Assembly: GCA_046719185.1 (NCBI GenBank)
Contig: JBDNDK010000011.1
Span: 1-26,937 of the forward strand
From: JBDNDK01 sp046719185
Lineage (GTDB): Bacteria > Armatimonadota > UBA5829
DNA: 26,937 bases
Direction: 5' to 3'
Positions 8,344-15,868 of the stretch are shown one piece after another (position 1 is the first letter of the stretch; each line of letters opens with the position of its first letter). A model generated the notes under the pieces. It ran no database searches. It saw only the letters and a list, made by a program, of their open reading frames with translations, and had not been told where the DNA came from. The position numbers were made by a program, and so were the translations under genes.

Positions 8344-9239
8344 CCTGCTAATAATTGTGTTATTCTTTCAAATTCATCTTCAGAGTAGAAATAAATTTCG
8401 ATTTTTCCGGTTTGGGAATTCTTTATAATATTAATTTTTGTTTTATATAATTCTCTTAAACTTGCTTCAACAGCCTGCAAGTTTGGATCTTTATATTGCG
8501 TATTATGCTTAGGTGTTTCACGTGAAACACCTTTCTCTTTTGTTTCATCATCATAATTATTTAAAATAAGTGTTTTTGGATTATTCCATTCTTTTGCAAG
8601 TTTTTCTGATTCTCTTACCGAAAGACTAGCTGCTAGTATTGCTTGATGTAAACTTTCATAATTATTTGGATCTGAAAGAGACAATATTGCTCTAGCATGA
8701 CCTTCAGTTATTTTTCCCTCAACTATACTTTGTTGTATTTCTTTTGGAAGGGTTAATAATCTCATAGTATTTGATATTGTAGATCTTGCTTTACCTATCT
8801 TGATGGCAATCTCTTCACTACTTAAACCAAAATCTTCTGTAAGTCTTTTATAAGCAAGTGCAGCATCAATTGCACTAATGTCCTCTCTTTGCAGATTTTC
8901 TATTAATGCAACCTGAAGTGATTGTTCATTTGACAAATCTCTAATCACTGCAGGAATCTTTTCTAATCCTGCAGCTTTAGATGCTCTTATTCTTCTTTCA
9001 CCTGCAACTAGTTCATATCTTCCACCAGCTTTTGTTCGCACTACAACTGGCTGTAACACTCCATGAATTTGTATAGAACTAATGAGCTCTTGCAACTTGA
9101 AATCATCTATTATTGCTCTTGGTTGATAAGGATTATAATCTATGAGATCTATATCTATTTCATTTATTGAATTTTTTTCTTGATTATCAGCACCAGGTAT
9201 TAATGCACTTAAACCTTTACCCAACCCTTTCTTTTCCAA
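8337..9239 (-). CDS. parB: Chromosome-partitioning protein ParB (CTP-dependent parS clamp)
   Basis: Binds parS and loads condensin/ParA to segregate the replication origin. The 300-aa protein opens with the conserved KKGLGKGLSALIP (ParA-interaction region). Then come IDYNPYQPR, the CTP-binding GERRIRA box, LIENLQREDIS, a helix-turn-helix (SSEEIAIKIGKARSTIS) and a C-terminal dimer domain. The start is TTG at 9239 with GGAGG upstream at proper spacing, and the conserved N-terminus begins right there. It overlaps parA by 23 nt. A perfect parS at 8514-8529 is read through in frame as VSRET. The stop overlaps the convergent secreted-protein gene by 7 bp. Confidence 0.97.
   Translation of the reverse strand: MEKKGLGKGLSALIPGADNQEKNSINEIDIDLIDYNPYQPRAIIDDFKLQELISSIQIHGVLQPVVVRTKAGGRYELVAGERRIRASKAAGLEKIPAVIRDLSNEQSLQVALIENLQREDISAIDAALAYKRLTEDFGLSSEEIAIKIGKARSTISNTMRLLTLPKEIQQSIVEGKITEGHARAILSLSDPNNYESLHQAILAASLSVRESEKLAKEWNNPKTLILNNYDDETKEKGVSRETPKHNTQYKDPNLQAVEASLRELYKTKINIIKNSQTGKIEIYFYSEDEFERITQLLAGY
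8514..8529. promoter_or_regulatory. parS: parS centromere site
   Basis: The sequence TGTTTCACGTGAAACA is an exact match to the bacterial parS consensus. The symmetry extends three more base pairs on each side (AGG on the left, CCT on the right), making a perfect 22-bp palindrome at 8511-8532. It lies inside parB and encodes GVSRETP. A parS in the parAB locus usually means that the replication origin is nearby. Confidence 0.95.
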
Positions 9240-10005
9240 AGCTTATTACCTCCTCCGCAAATGCATTATACGCTTCAGCACCTTTTGATTTTGGATCATA
9301 AAGAATAACAGGCTTTCCATGACTTGGTGCCTCACTTAATCTAACATTTCTTGGCACAACAACATTTGCTACCTTATCTCTAAAAAAACTTTTTACTTCA
9401 TCTACAACTTGTTCAGACAAATTTGTTCTATAATCAAACATTGTTAAAAGTACTTTTGCGATTTCGAGACCCGGATTAAGATGTTGCCTTACTAGCTCAA
9501 TCGTTCTCAAAAGTTGGCTAATTCCCTCAAGTGCATAATATTCACATTGAATTGGAAGGATTGCATACTTTGCTGCAGTCAATACATTTACCGTAAGAAG
9601 ACCAAGCGATGGAGGGCAATCAATTATTATATAATCATATTCATCCTGTATAAATGAAAGTGCTTGCTTTAATTTTGTTTCTCTAGACATCATTGACATT
9701 AATTCAATATCCGCACCTGCAAGCTCTAATCTAGCCGGTATTAAATCTAATCCATCAATTTCTGTTTTCATTATTACATTTCTGACAGGCTCATCATTTA
9801 TCAGAATGTCATAAATACATTTGTCTAGCTCGCTTTTATATATTCCAACACCACTTGTTGCATTGCCTTGAGGATCCATATCTACAAGCAAACTTTTTTT
9901 GCCCTTCTCTGCGATACACGCAGATAAATTAACAGCTGTTGTAGTCTTTCCTACTCCACCTTTTTGATTTACAATTGCATATGTTGATGACAATTCTTCT
10001 CTCAT
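9217..10005 (-). CDS. parA: Chromosome-partitioning ATPase ParA/Soj
   Basis: A 262-aa deviant Walker A ATPase that works with ParB-parS to move origins. It shows KGGVGKTTTAVNLS (residues 14-27), the Walker A' VDMDPQGNAT, the Walker B segment YIIIDCPPSLGLLT and the C-terminal RLSEAPSHGKPV signature. The length is typical. It is the first gene of parAB. The ATG at 10005 has no Shine-Dalgarno in the expected window. A TATAAT (minus strand, 10020-10015) sits so close that the mRNA may be leaderless or nearly so. A GAGGAG about 30 nt upstream is too far to serve this start. Confidence 0.97.
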   Translation of the reverse strand: MREELSSTYAIVNQKGGVGKTTTAVNLSACIAEKGKKSLLVDMDPQGNATSGVGIYKSELDKCIYDILINDEPVRNVIMKTEIDGLDLIPARLELAGADIELMSMMSRETKLKQALSFIQDEYDYIIIDCPPSLGLLTVNVLTAAKYAILPIQCEYYALEGISQLLRTIELVRQHLNPGLEIAKVLLTMFDYRTNLSEQVVDEVKSFFRDKVANVVVPRNVRLSEAPSHGKPVILYDPKSKGAEAYNAFAEEVISFGKERVG

Positions 10006-10047
10006 ATCAATAAAATTATACTTATCTCTTATTAACTCCTCTAAAAT

Positions 10048-10080
10048 ATAAAAAAACCGAAAACCTCAAGCCTTCGGTTT
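10048..10080 (-). terminator. Rho-independent terminator after flgM
   Basis: On the minus strand, AAACCGAA and TTCGGTTT (10073-10080 with 10054-10061 on the + axis) form an 8-bp stem around an 11-nt loop and run straight into a T tract. It ends the flgM transcript and isolates it from parAB. Confidence 0.8.
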
Positions 10081-10100
10081 CATTTATATTATACTATAGT

Positions 10101-10400
10101 CTATCTAATTCTGTCTGCTTTGAGTCTTCTTATCATCATATCTGCAATGTCTTTTGGATCTACTTTATATTCACCACTTTCAATACGAACCTTTATTGAG
10201 TTAACAATATCTTCCCTAACATCTGGAATATCATTGAGTGCCTCTTGTGCAATTAAAATGCTTTTCTCGAGTCTTGAGAGATTTTCTTTCTTTTGTCTTA
10301 ACATCTGAGAATGAGCAGGTCTGTTTTCAGGAAGAATTTTTTCTTTTGCTGATGTAGAACTTGCTAATGCTTTATCAACTTGTGCTTCGGATATTTTCAT
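10101..10400 (-). CDS. flgM: FlgM-type anti-sigma-28 factor
   Basis: A 99-aa protein. In the family, FlgM holds the flagellar sigma factor FliA/SigD inactive until the hook-basal body exports it. The N-terminal half is polar and probably disordered. The C-terminal sigma-binding part (about residues 60-97) has the family pattern: VREDIVNSIKVRIESGEYKVDPKDIADMM-like, here split as REDIVNSIKVRIESG then EYKVDPKDIADMMIRRL. The start ATG at 10400 follows AAGGAG. The leader holds a cyclic-di-GMP-I aptamer and a hairpin over the ribosome site. No other flagellar gene is in the window. The terminator at 10048-10080 makes this a single-gene unit. Confidence 0.85.
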   Translation of the reverse strand: MKISEAQVDKALASSTSAKEKILPENRPAHSQMLRQKKENLSRLEKSILIAQEALNDIPDVREDIVNSIKVRIESGEYKVDPKDIADMMIRRLKADRIR

Positions 10401-10430
10401 TTCAGTCTCCTTTTTCGTCCAGACTGAAAT
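10399..10430 (-). promoter_or_regulatory. Ribosome-site sequestering hairpin of flgM (riboswitch expression platform)
   Basis: On the minus strand AUUUCAGUCU (10430-10421) pairs perfectly with AGACUGAAAU (10408-10399). The 10-bp stem has a 12-nt loop. The AAGGAG Shine-Dalgarno (10412-10407) straddles loop and stem, and the first two bases of the AUG are in the stem. A mutually exclusive 8-bp pairing joins UCCAGACU (10470-10463, the aptamer 3' flank) with AGUCUGGA (10425-10418). There is no terminator, so control appears translational. Which state ligand favours cannot be read with certainty. Confidence 0.65.
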
Positions 10431-10464
10431 TCTGTCTTACATATAAAAAGACAAACAAATCGAG

Positions 10465-10552
10465 TCTGGAAACGGCAGCCCGGCGGACATATCCATTAGG
10501 AGTTAGTTCCGTAGCTTTGCGTCCCCTTCTTTCGAAGAGTTTGCCTTTATCA
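10465..10552 (-). ncRNA. Cyclic di-GMP-I (GEMM-I) riboswitch aptamer, upstream of flgM
   Basis: Read on the minus strand, the leader has the class I c-di-GMP aptamer in order. It starts with AAAGGCAAACUC, a six-pair P2 capped by a GAAA tetraloop (CUCUUC-GAAA-GAAGGG) and the conserved GGACGCAAAGC core. P3 follows, with ACGGA/UCCGC and an 11-nt-type tetraloop receptor (CUAAC facing UAUG), and then the conserved 3' element CCGGGCUGCCG. By comparison with the Vibrio Vc2 aptamer, the position equivalent to G20 is G. This predicts c-di-GMP rather than the cGAMP-selective A20 variants. P1 looks weak. It regulates the flgM gene that starts 65 nt downstream. Confidence 0.92.
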
Positions 10553-10565
10553 TCATGTTATTTAG

Positions 10566-10574
10566 TTTATATCA
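10566..10574 (-). promoter_or_regulatory. Extended -10 promoter of the riboswitch-flgM transcript
   Basis: The minus strand reads TGATATAAA, a TG-extended -10 (TATAAA). The predicted start near 10559 lies just ahead of the aptamer, giving a leader of about 160 nt. No good -35 or sigma-28-type site was seen. Confidence 0.4.
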
Positions 10575-10622
10575 TAATTATGGTGTATTATCTATAGTTC
10601 TTTAGGGTAAAAAATAAAATAT

Positions 10623-11411
10623 TTAATTTTTTTCATTAGATTTTTTTAGATATATATATGAAGCAATACTTGTAAGCAAAATTGTAATACCCATTACTGC
10701 AGCTAAAACGCCTATTTTATTGTTATAATATTTTCTGTTATTATTTTGCTTACCTCTTGATAAACCTAATACTTCTCTTGCATCAGTATTGCCGGTCATT
10801 ACTGCATTTCTATACCACTCATAAAATTTTTCTTCACCAAGTTGCTGAATCAGAAAATGAAAGCTTTGTAATTTTTGCTTGTACTCATCAGTTAGATTTA
10901 TAGTGCCTCCAACTACAGCACCGATGTTATTTTCATCTGGTTTGCCATAGAATTTGCTTCCGCTGTCTATTGAAAAATGAACAGCACTACCCTCCTGAAA
11001 CCAAAATGGTAATATTTTTGGTGATGCCAATGTTATATATGCATGAACTAACTCATGCTGGAGTATATCGTAGTCCAACTTCTGCATTCCTGATTTTATA
11101 ACTATCACATATTTCCCGGCAATAGTAACACCATGAATTTTTTCTGTCGGGAAAAATTGTTTTATCTCATTAGGTATTTTATCTCTCTCAACATACTTTA
11201 CCTTTATCTTTGTTGTAGGAGGTGGGATTTTGACTATTTCTCTTAATTTTACAACAGAATCAACATCAGTTGTTACAAGATCTATTTCCTCCGCATTAAA
11301 TAGATACTGTTCCAATGCTGGGTTATAATAATCACTTGGAACTGAACAAAATGCAGAAATACATAAGCTAAAGATTAGAATTATGTTATTACAAAAGATT
11401 TGTTTCTTCAT
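10623..11411 (-). CDS. Membrane-anchored gluzincin-type metallopeptidase (peptidase MA-like)
   Basis: A 262-aa exported protein. The N-terminus is a signal peptide (NNIILIFSLCISAFC). The catalytic core has HELVH (His119, Glu120, His123) and a third zinc ligand Glu140 in FQEGSAVHFS, the gluzincin arrangement. One TM helix near the C-terminus (GVLAAVMGITILLTSIASYI) is followed by a short charged tail, so the catalytic domain should face outside the cytoplasm. Substrate unknown. The start at 11411 is the first ATG in front of the signal peptide; the ribosome site is weak. It begins 32 nt downstream of the lacI terminator, so it is probably transcribed separately or by read-through, and ends just before the flgM promoter. 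Confidence 0.78.
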   Translation of the reverse strand: MKKQIFCNNIILIFSLCISAFCSVPSDYYNPALEQYLFNAEEIDLVTTDVDSVVKLREIVKIPPPTTKIKVKYVERDKIPNEIKQFFPTEKIHGVTIAGKYVIVIKSGMQKLDYDILQHELVHAYITLASPKILPFWFQEGSAVHFSIDSGSKFYGKPDENNIGAVVGGTINLTDEYKQKLQSFHFLIQQLGEEKFYEWYRNAVMTGNTDAREVLGLSRGKQNNNRKYYNNKIGVLAAVMGITILLTSIASYIYLKKSNEKN

Positions 11412-11443
11412 CTTTTCATTTCACATCCTTTGTAATAATTACC

Positions 11444-11476
11444 AAAAAACAGGCCTTAATGTTCCTTAAGACCCGC
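11444..11476 (-). terminator. Rho-independent terminator after the lacI-family gene
   Basis: On the minus strand GCGGGUCUUAA pairs with UUAAGGCCUGU (11 pairs including G-U wobbles) around a six-base loop GGAACA, followed by a U tract. It separates the regulator from the downstream peptidase gene. Confidence 0.82.
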
Positions 11477-11495
11477 TTTTGTTTAAAATTCTAAT

Positions 11496-12560
11496 TTAAA
11501 AAATTAATTCCTTTGAATATCCTTCAGCCAATATTTCTGGAGTTGTATCACCTGGAATAAATTGTGGATCTAATCTTTTTGGTTCTGTCCATTGTGATCT
11601 TTCTTTCATAACATTAATAACACCACTTGCCGCAATTTCACCGGCTTTCCACCATGAAACACTTACCGATGACAATTTCTTATCTCCATGGCTTCTTAAT
11701 GAGTGACAATCAAATCCAATTATACTTATATCTTCCGGGATTTTCATTTCAGCAATATCGGCAGACTTTTTTGCTAATACTGCGTTTTTTCCCATAGTTG
11801 CAATAATAAAATCAGGCTTGTCTTTTATAAGCATTTGAACAACAATCTGTTCTTTATTTTCATACTTTGTCTCAGGTATAAGTAATTGAGGCGGTCTGAA
11901 ACCATAATTCTTTTGAATAGTATCAGCAAAGCCTTCTGATCTATCAATATCCCAGTGCATAGCCTGTTCATCAATTAATACAACAGGTTTCTTCTTGCCA
12001 GATTTGATAAATAAATCTGCAATCATTTCTCCACCCTTCCTATTATCCATATCAACGCTATATGGATATAGGTCTCTTCTATCAAGTGGAAATACAGCAA
12101 CCGCCGGAACACCGCTATCAACTAACAACTGAGCCTGTTTTACAAGTATTGAATTAGGACATCTCATTATAATTCCACCAATTCCTGATGAAGTTAATGC
12201 ATCTATCCCTGTTCCAGATCCATCTTTTGGCTCAGATCCAACAACTGTGAAATATCCTTCTTCAAAAAGCTTTTTTTGAATACCAGAAAGTAAAGATAAT
12301 TCATGAGTTGCCCACATCCATGCCTCTGACTCATCTATTAGCGGTTGCATAATCACACCTATCCAATGTGACCTTCCCGTCCTCAGAGATGCAGCAGCAG
12401 CATTTTTTTTATATCCTATTGCTGTTGCACATTCTCTAACTCTATCTCTTGTTTCTTTTGGTATTGCATTAACATGTGGCAGTTTATTATTTAACACAAA
12501 TGAAACTGTTGTTATTGATACGCCTGCTGCCTCGGCAACATCTCTAATTGTGGCTGACAA
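11496..12560 (-). CDS. LacI-family transcriptional regulator
   Basis: A 354-aa DNA-binding regulator. The N-terminal LacI HTH (TIRDVAEAAGVSITTVSFVLNN-like, residues 4-25) and hinge helix (AAAASLRTGRSHWIGV) precede a periplasmic-binding-protein-type effector domain (about 62-345) with GSGIGGII-like and SIIGFDCHSL segments, so it probably senses a sugar. The start is TTG at 12560 with GGGGGAG eight bases upstream; no ATG fits. The promoter region contains AACGAT/ATCGTT inverted repeats that could be an autoregulatory operator. A matching 12-mer lies upstream of the secreted glycosidase-like gene at 24106, a candidate target. Confidence 0.93.
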   Translation of the reverse strand: MSATIRDVAEAAGVSITTVSFVLNNKLPHVNAIPKETRDRVRECATAIGYKKNAAAASLRTGRSHWIGVIMQPLIDESEAWMWATHELSLLSGIQKKLFEEGYFTVVGSEPKDGSGTGIDALTSSGIGGIIMRCPNSILVKQAQLLVDSGVPAVAVFPLDRRDLYPYSVDMDNRKGGEMIADLFIKSGKKKPVVLIDEQAMHWDIDRSEGFADTIQKNYGFRPPQLLIPETKYENKEQIVVQMLIKDKPDFIIATMGKNAVLAKKSADIAEMKIPEDISIIGFDCHSLRSHGDKKLSSVSVSWWKAGEIAASGVINVMKERSQWTEPKRLDPQFIPGDTTPEILAEGYSKELIF

Positions 12561-12833
12561 TGCAAACTCCCCCTACAATATTATTTTACTTTATTAAATG
12601 CAGTTTAATTATAATTTAACGATTTGTCAACCCACTATATCGTTTTACTGTCAATTCTAGTGCATTTTTTTATTTTTTTTTATATCATATTCTTGACATT
12701 GTTGTCATATACGACATATTGCTTATTTTATGTCGTTTTTTTATGTGTTTTTTATTTGTAGTTGTTTGATTATTTTGTAAAATTAAGATTAATCTCAACT
12801 AGAACTTTTAATTGTTATCTATTTTAGGGATTT
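12561..12833. promoter_or_regulatory. Intergenic region with lacI promoter and two inverted-repeat groups
   Basis: On the minus strand a TTGACA (12630-12625) with a weak -10 17 nt on could drive lacI; a perfect TATAAT also lies at 12613-12608. AACGAT (12618-12623) and ATCGTT (12639-12644) form an inverted repeat with centres 21 bp apart, about two helical turns, across this promoter. Farther up, TGTCATATACGACA (12703-12716) is a near-perfect palindrome, and ACGACATA (12711-12718) mirrors TATGTCGT (12729-12736). I found no gene here and no clear terminator for argJ. Confidence 0.4.
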
Positions 12834-14033
12834 TTATGTGTGATACTCAGCATTTATTTTTACATATTCATAACTCATATCACAAGTGAAGACTTTTGCA
12901 CTTTCATTTCCAGAGCCTATATTCAAATATATGTGTATTTCCTTTTCTATCATTACCTTCTTTAAATCATCAATTACATTGGAAATAGGTTCCCCATTTT
13001 TAACAGTAAGAATATCACCAAATTTTAGTGATACTTTTTCTGGCATAATTTCCACACCAGCTTTACCTGCAGCACATAGTATTCTGCCCCAATTTGGATC
13101 TTCACCAAATAACGCAGTCTTTACAAGTGCAGAATTAGCTATTGAAAGTGCAATTCTTTTTGCATTCTCTTTTGTATCAGTGTCCATAACATTTATTTCG
13201 ATAAATTTTGTTGCACCTTCACCATCTTTTGCAATTTTTTTTGCAAGTTCAATGCATAAGCAAGTTAATAATTCTGTAAATTGGTTATATGACATATCAT
13301 TTTTGCTGATTTTTGAGTTTGATTCACCATTTGCAAGAATTAAAACACTATCATTAGTACTCATATCTCCATCTACTGACAAACTATTAAATGAAGATTC
13401 AACAGCTTCTTTTAGTGATTGCTCTAATAATTCTGGTTTAATATCAGCATCAGTTACAATAAAACAAAGCATTGTAGCCATATTGGGGCATATCATTCCT
13501 GCACCTTTGCAGATACCACCAATTCTTACTGCTTTTTCATTTATTATTGATTCAACACTATAAATTTTTTCTATAGTATCAGTGGTCATTATTGCAGAAG
13601 CTGTTGCCTCCCAAGAATTCTCTTTTAGTTGATTAACACAAAGATTTATTCCATTTTTAATTTTATCCATATCTAATTGAACGCCAATAATTCCAGTTGA
13701 TGCATTTAATACTTGATCCGGCTCAATTTTGAGAATCTTTGCAGTTGTTTTGCAGATATCTTCAACATTCTGCAAGCCCATTTTACCTGTACAAGCATTT
13801 GCATTACCACTATTCACAATAATTGCTTTTGCATATGGATTGTCATTTAGCTTTTCAATATTGTGTATTACAGAGGCAGCTTTAAAAGCATTTGTTGTAA
13901 ACACTCCTGCACATGAGCATAACTTATCACAATATATTAAAGCCATATCATTGCCTTTTTGCTTTATGCCACATCTCACACCACTTGTCTTAAATCCTTT
14001 TGGAAACTTATCTAATGTATTCATATTCATCAT
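12834..14033 (-). CDS. argJ: Bifunctional ornithine acetyltransferase / N-acetylglutamate synthase
   Basis: Moves the acetyl group from N-acetylornithine to glutamate in the cyclic arginine pathway; many homologues also make N-acetylglutamate from acetyl-CoA. The 399-aa protein has the autocleavage motif KGAGMICPNMATML, with Thr as the nucleophile between Ala and Met. It also has FPKGFKTSGVRCGIK near the start, SVDGDMSTNDSV, and GEDPNWGRILCAAG. An in-frame ATG at 14054 would overlap the argC stop by 4 nt (ATGA) but has no ribosome site. The ATGs at 14033/14030 follow AAAGGA and sit closer to the conserved N-terminus, so I prefer them. Second gene of argC-argJ. Confidence 0.95.
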   Translation of the reverse strand: MMNMNTLDKFPKGFKTSGVRCGIKQKGNDMALIYCDKLCSCAGVFTTNAFKAASVIHNIEKLNDNPYAKAIIVNSGNANACTGKMGLQNVEDICKTTAKILKIEPDQVLNASTGIIGVQLDMDKIKNGINLCVNQLKENSWEATASAIMTTDTIEKIYSVESIINEKAVRIGGICKGAGMICPNMATMLCFIVTDADIKPELLEQSLKEAVESSFNSLSVDGDMSTNDSVLILANGESNSKISKNDMSYNQFTELLTCLCIELAKKIAKDGEGATKFIEINVMDTDTKENAKRIALSIANSALVKTALFGEDPNWGRILCAAGKAGVEIMPEKVSLKFGDILTVKNGEPISNVIDDLKKVMIEKEIHIYLNIGSGNESAKVFTCDMSYEYVKINAEYHT

Positions 14034-14050
14034 CTTTCCTTTGTAATACT

Positions 14051-15100
14051 TCATGGATAAACAGCAGGTATCATTAATCCTGTTGTCTCATCAAGACCAA
14101 ACATTATATTCATGTTTTGAACAGCCTGACCAGCAGCACCTTTACCCATATTATCTATTGCACTTGTTACAATTACTCTTTTTGTTCTTGAATCTACTAC
14201 AATACCAATATGACAGAAATTAGTACCAAATACATTTTTTGTATTTGGCTGCTCACCTTCATCTAGTATTCTTATAAATGTACAGCCTAAATAGAACTTT
14301 TTATAGAGCTCTATTAATTCTTGTGTTGTCATTAGAGAATCCTCATTCATACAAGCATAACTTGTTGTGAGAATTCCTCTATTCATTGGAATCAAGTGAG
14401 GTGTAAAATTAACACTCACTACTTTTCCAGATTGTTCAGATAGCTCCTGCTCAATTTCAGCAGTGTGCCTATGTGTTGCTACAGCATAAGCTTTAAATCC
14501 CTCATTTATCTCACAATACATACTTGATACACTTGGTTTTGACCTCCCCGCTCCAGATACTCCTGATTTTGCATCAACAATAATTGTATTAACATCCACT
14601 ATATTTTTAGCAGCAAGGGGAGCTAAAGCTAAGATTGAACATGTTGAATAACAACCCGGATTTGCTACAAGTCTGGCATCAACTATATCTAAACTATGAA
14701 GCTCACATAATCCATACACAGCCTCTTTTAATAAGTCTATTGCAGTATGTTCCATTTTATAGTAGTGTTTATATATGTTGGGATCTTTAATTCTAAAATC
14801 TGCAGGAATATCAACAACTTTTTTCCCATTTTCAATTAATTCTGGGATTATCTGCATTCCCACACCATTACCTTGAGCTGTAAAAAAGAAATCTGCACAA
14901 TCCACTGCTTCTTTTGCATTGTATTCTTTGCATATAGGCAAATCAAACCCAAGAAAACTAGGAAAAGCATCTGATAACGGTTTATTATCATAAGTTGATG
15001 ATGCTAAATAAGTAATTTCTACCGAAGGATGCAATATTAAATATCTAACTAATTCTGCACCTGCATATCCTGATGCACCAATAACTCCAACTCTGAGCAT
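14051..15100 (-). CDS. argC: N-acetyl-gamma-glutamyl-phosphate reductase
   Basis: NADPH-dependent reduction of N-acetylglutamyl-5-phosphate to the semialdehyde, third step of arginine synthesis. The 349-aa protein starts with the nucleotide-binding GVIGASGYAGAELVRYL. It has the active-site NPGCYSTCS with the catalytic Cys, SGVSGAGR and the C-terminal DNMGKGAAGQAVQNMN. The length is normal. GGAG lies eight bases before the ATG. A strong promoter is visible at 15139-15167. The next gene argJ follows directly; other arg genes are not in the window. Confidence 0.97.
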   Translation of the reverse strand: MLRVGVIGASGYAGAELVRYLILHPSVEITYLASSTYDNKPLSDAFPSFLGFDLPICKEYNAKEAVDCADFFFTAQGNGVGMQIIPELIENGKKVVDIPADFRIKDPNIYKHYYKMEHTAIDLLKEAVYGLCELHSLDIVDARLVANPGCYSTCSILALAPLAAKNIVDVNTIIVDAKSGVSGAGRSKPSVSSMYCEINEGFKAYAVATHRHTAEIEQELSEQSGKVVSVNFTPHLIPMNRGILTTSYACMNEDSLMTTQELIELYKKFYLGCTFIRILDEGEQPNTKNVFGTNFCHIGIVVDSRTKRVIVTSAIDNMGKGAAGQAVQNMNIMFGLDETTGLMIPAVYP

Positions 15101-15138
15101 AATTCAAGCTCCATTCTATGTATTATTATTTCAACTTG

Positions 15139-15167
15139 ATTATAACAATCATCATATCTCATTTCAA
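15139..15167 (-). promoter_or_regulatory. Promoter of argC-argJ
   Basis: On the minus strand TTGAAA (15167-15162), 17-nt spacer, TATAAT (15144-15139), with a TG extension before the -10. This is the best sigma-A-type promoter in the window. I saw no convincing ArgR box. Confidence 0.65.
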
Positions 15168-15253
15168 ATTAAAGCTGCAGAATTGAATTATATACTTCTC
15201 TTTTTTTCTTTCAGCTGCTATTATTGATGAGACAAAATTTGTGAGGTATAATT

Positions 15254-15868
15254 TTGCAGGATAAACCTAAAAATAAATCTTCTAATCCCATAAGAAAAGC
15301 ATATATTTGGACAATAAAATGGGCAGGAACAAAAAGTGCTCCATATGCCTTATTTGGTATATCATTTGCTGAAAGCTCTTTTTTTCCAATTCCACCAGAT
15401 GTTTTGCTGATCCCTATGGTAGTTGCACAGAGATTGAGATGGGCAATAACAGCATTTATATGCACTATTGGATCAGTTACTGGTGCATTATTAGGTTATT
15501 TAATAGGCTGGGCATTATGGGAATCAGTGGGAAAACCTGTTGTTGATTTTTATCACCTAAATGAATCTATTACTGTAGTAAGAGATAAATATAATCAAAA
15601 TGCATTTTTGGCAATTCTAACTGCAGCTTTCACACCAATACCGTTTAAGGTATTCACAATTGCAGGCGGACTTTTTAAAATTAATATTCTTACAATGGTA
15701 ATAGCTGCATTAATTGGAAGAGGTGCAAGATTCTTTTTGGTTGCAGGTCTTTTGAGAATATTTGGAGCCAAAATATCAAATCTAATAGAGAAGTATTTTG
15801 ATATATTCTCACTTATCTTTATGGCTCTTTTAATCGGTGGATTTATATTAATAAAATATGTTAGATAA
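15254..15868 (+). CDS. VTT/DedA-superfamily membrane protein, YqaA-like
   Basis: A 204-aa integral membrane protein. It has the DedA/VTT features: a re-entrant segment with FAESSFFPIPPDVLLIPMV (acidic E and paired prolines), a GxxLGYLIGWALWE helix, and a second re-entrant segment FTPIPFKVFTIAGGLF with the conserved FxPIP. Two C-terminal hydrophobic helices follow. Members are linked to lipid flipping and membrane homeostasis; the substrate here is unknown. The start is TTG at 15254, supported by GAGG at 15243-15246; the next Met is 54 residues in, inside the conserved region. A TATAAT (15247-15252) with TTGATG 17 nt upstream overlaps this start, which is odd. Confidence 0.83.
   Translation: MQDKPKNKSSNPIRKAYIWTIKWAGTKSAPYALFGISFAESSFFPIPPDVLLIPMVVAQRLRWAITAFICTIGSVTGALLGYLIGWALWESVGKPVVDFYHLNESITVVRDKYNQNAFLAILTAAFTPIPFKVFTIAGGLFKINILTMVIAALIGRGARFFLVAGLLRIFGAKISNLIEKYFDIFSLIFMALLIGGFILIKYVR

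Noticed and set aside
12711..12742. Stem plus T tract as a + strand terminator
   Set aside because: No + strand gene lies upstream to be terminated, and the stem is AT-rich. An operator is a better reading.
12886..13563. 225-aa open frame on the + strand
   Set aside because: It lies wholly opposite argJ, whose motifs are clear. The translation is rich in Ser, Phe and Ile as expected from the antisense of a real gene, with no family features.
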